Source: Methylobacter sp. (GTDB lineage: Bacteria > Pseudomonadota > Gammaproteobacteria > Methylococcales > Methylomonadaceae). Taken from it: a stretch of 18,438 nucleotides of DNA. The translations under genes and the position numbers were made by a program. The notes below the pieces were generated by a model that saw only the letters and a list, made by a program, of their open reading frames with translations, was not told where the DNA came from and made no database searches. The stretch lies in contig JALNYY010000084.1 of the NCBI GenBank assembly GCA_023229605.1, positions 1 to 18,438 of the forward strand, written 5' to 3'. Position 1 is the stretch's first letter. Each line of letters starts with the position of its first letter. This document shows, piece after piece, positions 14,948 through 18,438 of the stretch.

Positions 14948-15592
14948 CTAAATCAAAGCATCATCAATATAGCCGAATTTAATCGCCAGGCGAATTAACT
15001 CAACATCATTTTTTACATGCAGCTTGCCGTAAAGGCGATAGCGGTAAGTGTTCACCGTTTTGTCACTCAGGAGCAACATTTCAGACATTTCTTTAATAGT
15101 TTTTCCTTGAAGAATTAAAGTGACAACTTCTGCTTCTCTCTGGGAAAGCACTGAGAATGGCGATTCATTACCGCCAGGCAAACCTTGAAAAGCGAGGTTA
15201 TTAGCAACTTCAGAGCACAGGTAACGTTTACCCTCCATTACCTTCCGAATTGCATTAACCATCTCATCTACCGGCGACCCCTTAGAAACAAACCCTAAAA
15301 CGCCAAGCTTAAGTAGTTGATGAGGAATAGGACCGTCATTACGGACAGATACTGCAATGATCTTTACTTCAGCATCCTGCTGCAGGATTCTGCGGCAGGC
15401 TTCTACACCGCCTATCCCAGGCATGTTAACATCCATTAACACAACATCCGGCGACAGGGCATCAACTGCATCAACAGCTGCCTCACCCGACTCGGCCACA
15501 CCGATAACCGTAATATCTTCAGCATCATTCAATAATGCTTCGATCCCGGTTCGAACAAGCTCATGATCATCAACAAGCAGAACACTAATCAT
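14948..15592 (-). CDS. gacA: GacA/UvrY-type response regulator (LuxR/NarL family)
   Basis: A 214-residue two-component regulator. The receiver domain (1-120) has the acid pocket D8-D9, phosphoacceptor D54 in VLMDVNMPG, S82 and K104. The LuxR-type helix-turn-helix (about 148-214) reads LSQREAEVVTLILQGK, then SDKTVNTYRYRLYGKL. The start MISVLLVDDHELVRTGI and the PFSVLSQRE and VNTYRYR stretches are those of GacA/UvrY rather than other NarL members. In that system the sensor GacS/BarA phosphorylates GacA, which drives CsrB/RsmY-type small RNAs that titrate CsrA. The usual neighbour uvrC is absent, so this copy is displaced or extra. It is divergent from the stator-like genes, with 205 bp between. 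AAGGAA lies about a dozen bases before the ATG. Lower similarity in the receiver leaves room for a paralogue with another job. Confidence 0.85.
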   Translation of the reverse strand: MISVLLVDDHELVRTGIEALLNDAEDITVIGVAESGEAAVDAVDALSPDVVLMDVNMPGIGGVEACRRILQQDAEVKIIAVSVRNDGPIPHQLLKLGVLGFVSKGSPVDEMVNAIRKVMEGKRYLCSEVANNLAFQGLPGGNESPFSVLSQREAEVVTLILQGKTIKEMSEMLLLSDKTVNTYRYRLYGKLHVKNDVELIRLAIKFGYIDDALI

Positions 15593-15797
15593 AACTTTTT
15601 TCCATTCCTTTATCGGTTAATTATAAAACAGTCAGTTACATAAAAATGCTCACATTACTGTTTTCCAAAGCTATCAATATACATTATATATCCGGATTTA
15701 TACATAAAGTAGATTTACCTGTATTGATGTAATATGATTTTACTAGCCGCAAACCATCAATTCCCACAGAATCAACATGTTCTGATATTATTACAAA

Positions 15798-16610
15798 ATG
15801 AACCTCAAAAAAACATCCCTAAAAACATTTCCAAAAAGGGTTAACTACTCAACAGCCTTAGGTATTTTGCTAAGCATCATCCTATTCCTTTTCATTATTA
15901 TATTTGCCGCAAATGATCCGCTTTCCTTTCTCAACCCGACAGGCCTAGTGATTGTCATTGGCGGCACGATTGCCGCTATCTTTTTAAGCTATCCTTTAAG
16001 AGACATCAAACATAGCTTGAAGTCGCTCAAACTTATTTTCTTTTATGAGAGTCTAAATCCCCAAAGGGAGGCCAACGAAATTATCAGAGTTGCCCAAATG
16101 TGGTTTAACCGAGACAAGCTGGCAATAGAAAACATTATCGACAGCATCAACAATCCCTATTTAAAAACAGGATTCCAGCTTGTCGTAGACAATACGCCGG
16201 TAGAAGACATTTTATCATTGCTTAAGTGGCGGATTGCCCGCCTGAGAGCCAAAGAAAAAGCAGAAGCTAACATATTTTACAGTTTGGCCACTTATTCGCC
16301 GGCATTTGGCATGCTTGGAACCCTGGTAGGCATGATTAACATGCTGCAAATCATTGAGCTTAAAGATATAGCGGGCATAAGCTACAACATGGGTACTGCA
16401 CTGATTACAACATTTTACGGCCTCATTATGGCCAACCTTATCTTCCATCCTGTTGCCATAAAATTGGAAAGACGCACTGAACAGCGCATCATGATCATGA
16501 GCATGGTCATGGAGGGCATTACCCTGATAGCTGATCGCCGCAGTCCATCATTTGTACGAGAAACGCTAAAGTCATTCATTATTCACTATGACAACGAATT
16601 AAAAGACTAA
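15798..16610 (+). CDS. MotA/PomA-family stator channel subunit
   Basis: A 270-residue inner-membrane protein of the MotA/TolQ/ExbB superfamily. Hydrophobic helices lie at about 19-37, 48-65, 160-185 and 196-218, with a cytoplasmic loop between the second and third. The stretch YSPAFGMLGTLVGM keeps the channel proline (P168) and a threonine seven residues on (T175), as in the sodium-type PomA; TM4 carries TALITTFYG near 200-208. The end, RRSPSFVRETLKSF, matches the C-terminus of MotA/PomA. The pair with the OmpA/MotB gene 71 bp downstream suggests a stator complex that converts ion flow into force. No ribosome site is clear before the ATG. Sodium use is inferred. No other flagellar gene is in view, so a flagellar role is likely but not shown. 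Confidence 0.85.
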   Translation: MNLKKTSLKTFPKRVNYSTALGILLSIILFLFIIIFAANDPLSFLNPTGLVIVIGGTIAAIFLSYPLRDIKHSLKSLKLIFFYESLNPQREANEIIRVAQMWFNRDKLAIENIIDSINNPYLKTGFQLVVDNTPVEDILSLLKWRIARLRAKEKAEANIFYSLATYSPAFGMLGTLVGMINMLQIIELKDIAGISYNMGTALITTFYGLIMANLIFHPVAIKLERRTEQRIMIMSMVMEGITLIADRRSPSFVRETLKSFIIHYDNELKD

Positions 16611-16681
16611 AGAAAGCCAGCGCCAAGTTTATCGCCCCACAGCCAGAGACCACCCTCAACGAACAGACCAAGAACTGAAAA

Positions 16682-17569
16682 ATGAGTAAAACCCCATTTT
16701 CAAAATTACAGTCATCTTTATCTTTAGAGAATTTACTTGACCAACCAAGTAATCGCAACACACAAAACTGGCTATTAACCTATCTGGATGTCTTTGTACT
16801 CATGGTCATGCTGGTAATTACTTTAATCACCGTAAGCGATATAAACACCGAACAGCAACAGACCGTCAATAAACCTAAAAAAGCGCCTATCGTAATATGC
16901 CCACCTACCGCTGCGTCTGTCTTCGTAAGCTGCCCTCCGCCCCTTATCGTTGAAAATAAACCCATACAACAAATCATACTCACTGAACACATAGATGAGA
17001 TCAAACCCAAAACTGACGACAGCATAACTACTCCTGCCCCTGTCAATACGCCGGAAATTGCAGCTACAGTTGAAACTGCAACAAACCCCATTCCCAAACC
17101 GGCTGACGTCAACTTGGCGGATGAAAACAAATTGCACCAACAATTAACAAAAGCAATTGATGAATTTGGCCTTAACAAGACCGTCAACATAAAAATCACC
17201 CAAGGCTACGCGCAGCTTGAAATTCAGGACAACGTATTATTTAAATCCTCAGAGGCGGATCTAACGGCTTCCGGAGAAGCTTTACTAAAGCGCCTTACGC
17301 CCTTATTAAAACAAGCTGTTGGCCTGGTTCTTATTGAAGGTCATACAGATAACATCCCTATTAAAACCGCTCAATTTCCATCCAACTGGGAACTAGGTTC
17401 TTCCAGAGCCACCAGCGTTTTACATTTTCTGGTCTCGCAGCAACTGGACAGCAGCCGTTTACGAGCCATCACTTACGCAGATACCATGCCCATTGCCGAT
17501 AATTCAACGCCGGAAGGAAGAGAAAAAAACCGACGCGTTAATATCCTGATAAAATTTTCAGGACAATAA
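16682..17569 (+). CDS. MotB-like stator subunit with C-terminal OmpA peptidoglycan-binding domain
   Basis: A 295-residue protein with one membrane helix (about 30-50) and the expected ion-carrying D36 in LLTYLDVFVLMV. A Pro/Thr-rich periplasmic linker (about 55-145) precedes the OmpA-like domain (about 175-293), with LFKSSEADLT, GHTDN at 220-224, RATSVLHFL near 242-250 and NRRVNI near 283-288. Such domains anchor the complex to peptidoglycan. The linker is odd: two cysteines sit in CPP motifs at C73 and C84, 11 residues apart, and could form a disulphide in the periplasm. The linker is longer than in standard MotB. No strong ribosome site is seen before the ATG. It is probably co-transcribed with the MotA/PomA gene. 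Other OmpA-domain motor proteins cannot be excluded. Confidence 0.85.
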   Translation: MSKTPFSKLQSSLSLENLLDQPSNRNTQNWLLTYLDVFVLMVMLVITLITVSDINTEQQQTVNKPKKAPIVICPPTAASVFVSCPPPLIVENKPIQQIILTEHIDEIKPKTDDSITTPAPVNTPEIAATVETATNPIPKPADVNLADENKLHQQLTKAIDEFGLNKTVNIKITQGYAQLEIQDNVLFKSSEADLTASGEALLKRLTPLLKQAVGLVLIEGHTDNIPIKTAQFPSNWELGSSRATSVLHFLVSQQLDSSRLRAITYADTMPIADNSTPEGREKNRRVNILIKFSGQ

Positions 17570-17671
17570 ATTTAGCAGTTTTTCCTGCGCGATAGTTCGC
17601 CACCAGAAAAGGCCTGCCTTCATAACCATGATTGACAACCTCACCAGCAGTACTCGACTACTCAAAAGCAG

Positions 17672-17690
17672 GCTAAAAATTAGCTCTTTT
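17672..17690 (+). terminator. Weak intrinsic terminator after the motB-like gene
   Basis: A 5-bp stem GCTAA/TTAGC with a 3-base loop is followed by TCTTTT, about 100 bp after the stop. It is weak but correctly ordered for a rho-independent end. Confidence 0.3.
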
Positions 17691-17828
17691 AGAACCCCGT
17701 ATTTAACAAAATAATGCGCCGTTGTTGTATCATAGCTTCCGAACAACTTAAAAACGCCCGACCTTATCTCTGTCTGTTTTCAGTCAAAACAAAGGCGGTA
17801 TCTTTATAAAAAATAACAGGGGGAATTA

Positions 17829-18317
17829 ATGACTGTTGGTGTTGATGATTTTAAAAAAGCTATGCAATTATGGGCCAGCGGCGTAACCGTTGTTACGACA
17901 CAATCTGAGAAATTCGGCATTCAAGGCATGACAGTGACTGCGTTTTCCAGCGTTTCAATTAATCCTCCTCAAGTATTGGTTTGTATTAATGAATCTGCTG
18001 ACACGGGCACGGGAATTCATGAAAGCCAACGCTTTGCTGTCAACATATTAAGCTCAACCCAACAAGACGTTTCCAATCAATTTGCCGGCGGCAGCAGTCA
18101 AGAGCAACGATTTGAAAATACGCCATGGACATCGGGTATTACCGGCACCCCCATTCTGGATAACAGCCTCATGTCTCTGGAATGCAGCGTCATCGAAAAA
18201 ATCCACGCAGGTACGCACTGGATTATAATCGGCGAAGTGCAAAACTGCGTGTGCCGTTCGGGAGAGCCGCTTTTATATTATCGAGGTACTTACCAGCAAC
18301 TCATAATTCAGGATTAA
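17829..18317 (+). CDS. Flavin reductase family protein
   Basis: A 162-residue protein of the flavin-reductase-like FMN-binding split barrel (DIM6/NTAB, HpaC-type). Family marks are the start FKKAMQLWASGVTVVTT, then GMTVTAFSSVSINPPQVLVCIN near 33-54, FAVNILSS near 68-75 and the closing LLYYRGTYQQL. Members reduce FMN or FAD with NAD(P)H and pass it to a partner monooxygenase, or act as flavoproteins on their own. No partner oxygenase is in the window. An AGGGGG ribosome site lies five bases before the ATG. The gene stands alone in a 259-bp upstream gap and faces a minus-strand frame 4 bp past its stop. The exact flavin and partner cannot be predicted. Confidence 0.9.
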   Translation: MTVGVDDFKKAMQLWASGVTVVTTQSEKFGIQGMTVTAFSSVSINPPQVLVCINESADTGTGIHESQRFAVNILSSTQQDVSNQFAGGSSQEQRFENTPWTSGITGTPILDNSLMSLECSVIEKIHAGTHWIIIGEVQNCVCRSGEPLLYYRGTYQQLIIQD

Positions 18318-18321
18318 GTTC

Positions 18322-18438
18322 TTAGCAGAAAGTAAGTTGGTATTTAGAGCCGAAGCCATCCCCGATCTTGTCGATGGCCTGTTCCAGCTCAGTGGTTGTA
18401 AAGGCCTTGAAAGGCAGCCATTCATACTTCATTTTCCT
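18322..18438 (-). CDS. Small or partial hypothetical protein at the right edge
   Basis: On the minus strand a frame ends at TAA (18322-18324), four bases from the flavin reductase stop. It can start at the ATG at 18432 (MKYEWLPFKAFTTTELEQ..., 36 residues, ending SKYQLTFC). It is also open to the window edge, so it may be the C-terminus of a longer gene. AGGA sits directly before the ATG, too close to judge. I do not recognise it. The tight tail-to-tail packing is the main support for a real gene. Confidence 0.4.
   Translation of the reverse strand, partial: RKMKYEWLPFKAFTTTELEQAIDKIGDGFGSKYQLTFC

Noticed and set aside
15593..15797. Sigma-28-type flagellar promoter before the MotA/PomA gene
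   Set aside because: TAAAGTAG resembles the -35 half, but at 10-12 bp spacing nothing close to GCCGATAA follows.
17558..17746. Minus-strand 62-codon frame between the motB-like gene and the flavin reductase
   Set aside because: No ribosome site and no recognisable motif, and it overlaps the motB-like stop region; it looks like chance.
17570..17828. CsrB/RsmY-like small RNA near gacA
   Set aside because: Such RNAs need several GGA motifs in loops. I found only isolated GGA triplets here, and no GacA box of the TGTAAG-N6-CTTACA form.
1..18438. CRISPR array, tRNA or rRNA genes
   Set aside because: No regularly spaced repeats with unique spacers, and no tRNA-like cloverleaf or rRNA stretch, was seen on either strand by eye.

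Overview
The window looks like chromosome of a gammaproteobacterial methylotroph, most likely a methanotroph of the Methylococcales. The main reason is a tandem pair of MtdB-type methylene-tetrahydromethanopterin dehydrogenases, enzymes of the formaldehyde oxidation route of methylotrophs. Around them are typical gammaproteobacterial genes: LolA, RarA, PBP1b, a GacA-type regulator and an NspC decarboxylase. The genus is an inference; no rRNA or tRNA gene is present.

Region 1 (1-2870, minus strand) is accessory and defence-like. A large Mrr-nuclease/SF2-helicase protein with a helicase-associated domain runs off the left edge, followed by a VapC/Phd-type toxin-antitoxin pair with overlapping genes. 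Region 2 (2871-5280) is a patchwork of repeats and cargo. It holds an inverted pair of REP hairpins, an 8-bp tandem repeat, an SMR drug efflux gene, an exported choloylglycine-hydrolase-family amidase and a frameshifted DUF1640 gene. It is bounded by two 67-bp direct repeats (60/67 identical by eye). The right repeat contains the last codons of rarA, and the left repeat is a displaced copy of that gene end, so the segment looks like an insertion or duplication at the rarA 3' end.

Region 3 (5248-9619, minus strand) is a conserved envelope/replication block. mrcB and lolA are 11 bp apart, and rarA follows after an imperfect inverted repeat. A 382-bp gap with a REP element follows. Region 4 (10002-12840, minus strand) holds a quinone-oxidoreductase-like MDR enzyme, nspC and a 5-formyltetrahydrofolate cyclo-ligase; the last two share a base in a TGATG overlap. 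Region 5 (12983-14867, plus strand) is the mtdB tandem, divergent from the cyclo-ligase. A C1-folate gene and the C1-methanopterin genes therefore share a 142-bp intergenic space. A nested hairpin closes this unit against the convergent gacA.

Region 6 (14948-17569) has a GacA/UvrY-like response regulator divergent from a two-gene stator-like module, a MotA/PomA homologue and a MotB-like OmpA protein. Region 7 (17829-18438) has a flavin reductase and, 4 bp beyond its stop on the other strand, the end of a small or partial reading frame. The points most worth a second look are the two mtdB paralogues with different predicted cofactor pockets, the repeat-bounded segment at the rarA end, the nuclease-helicase protein with no methylase in view, and the GacA/stator neighbourhood.
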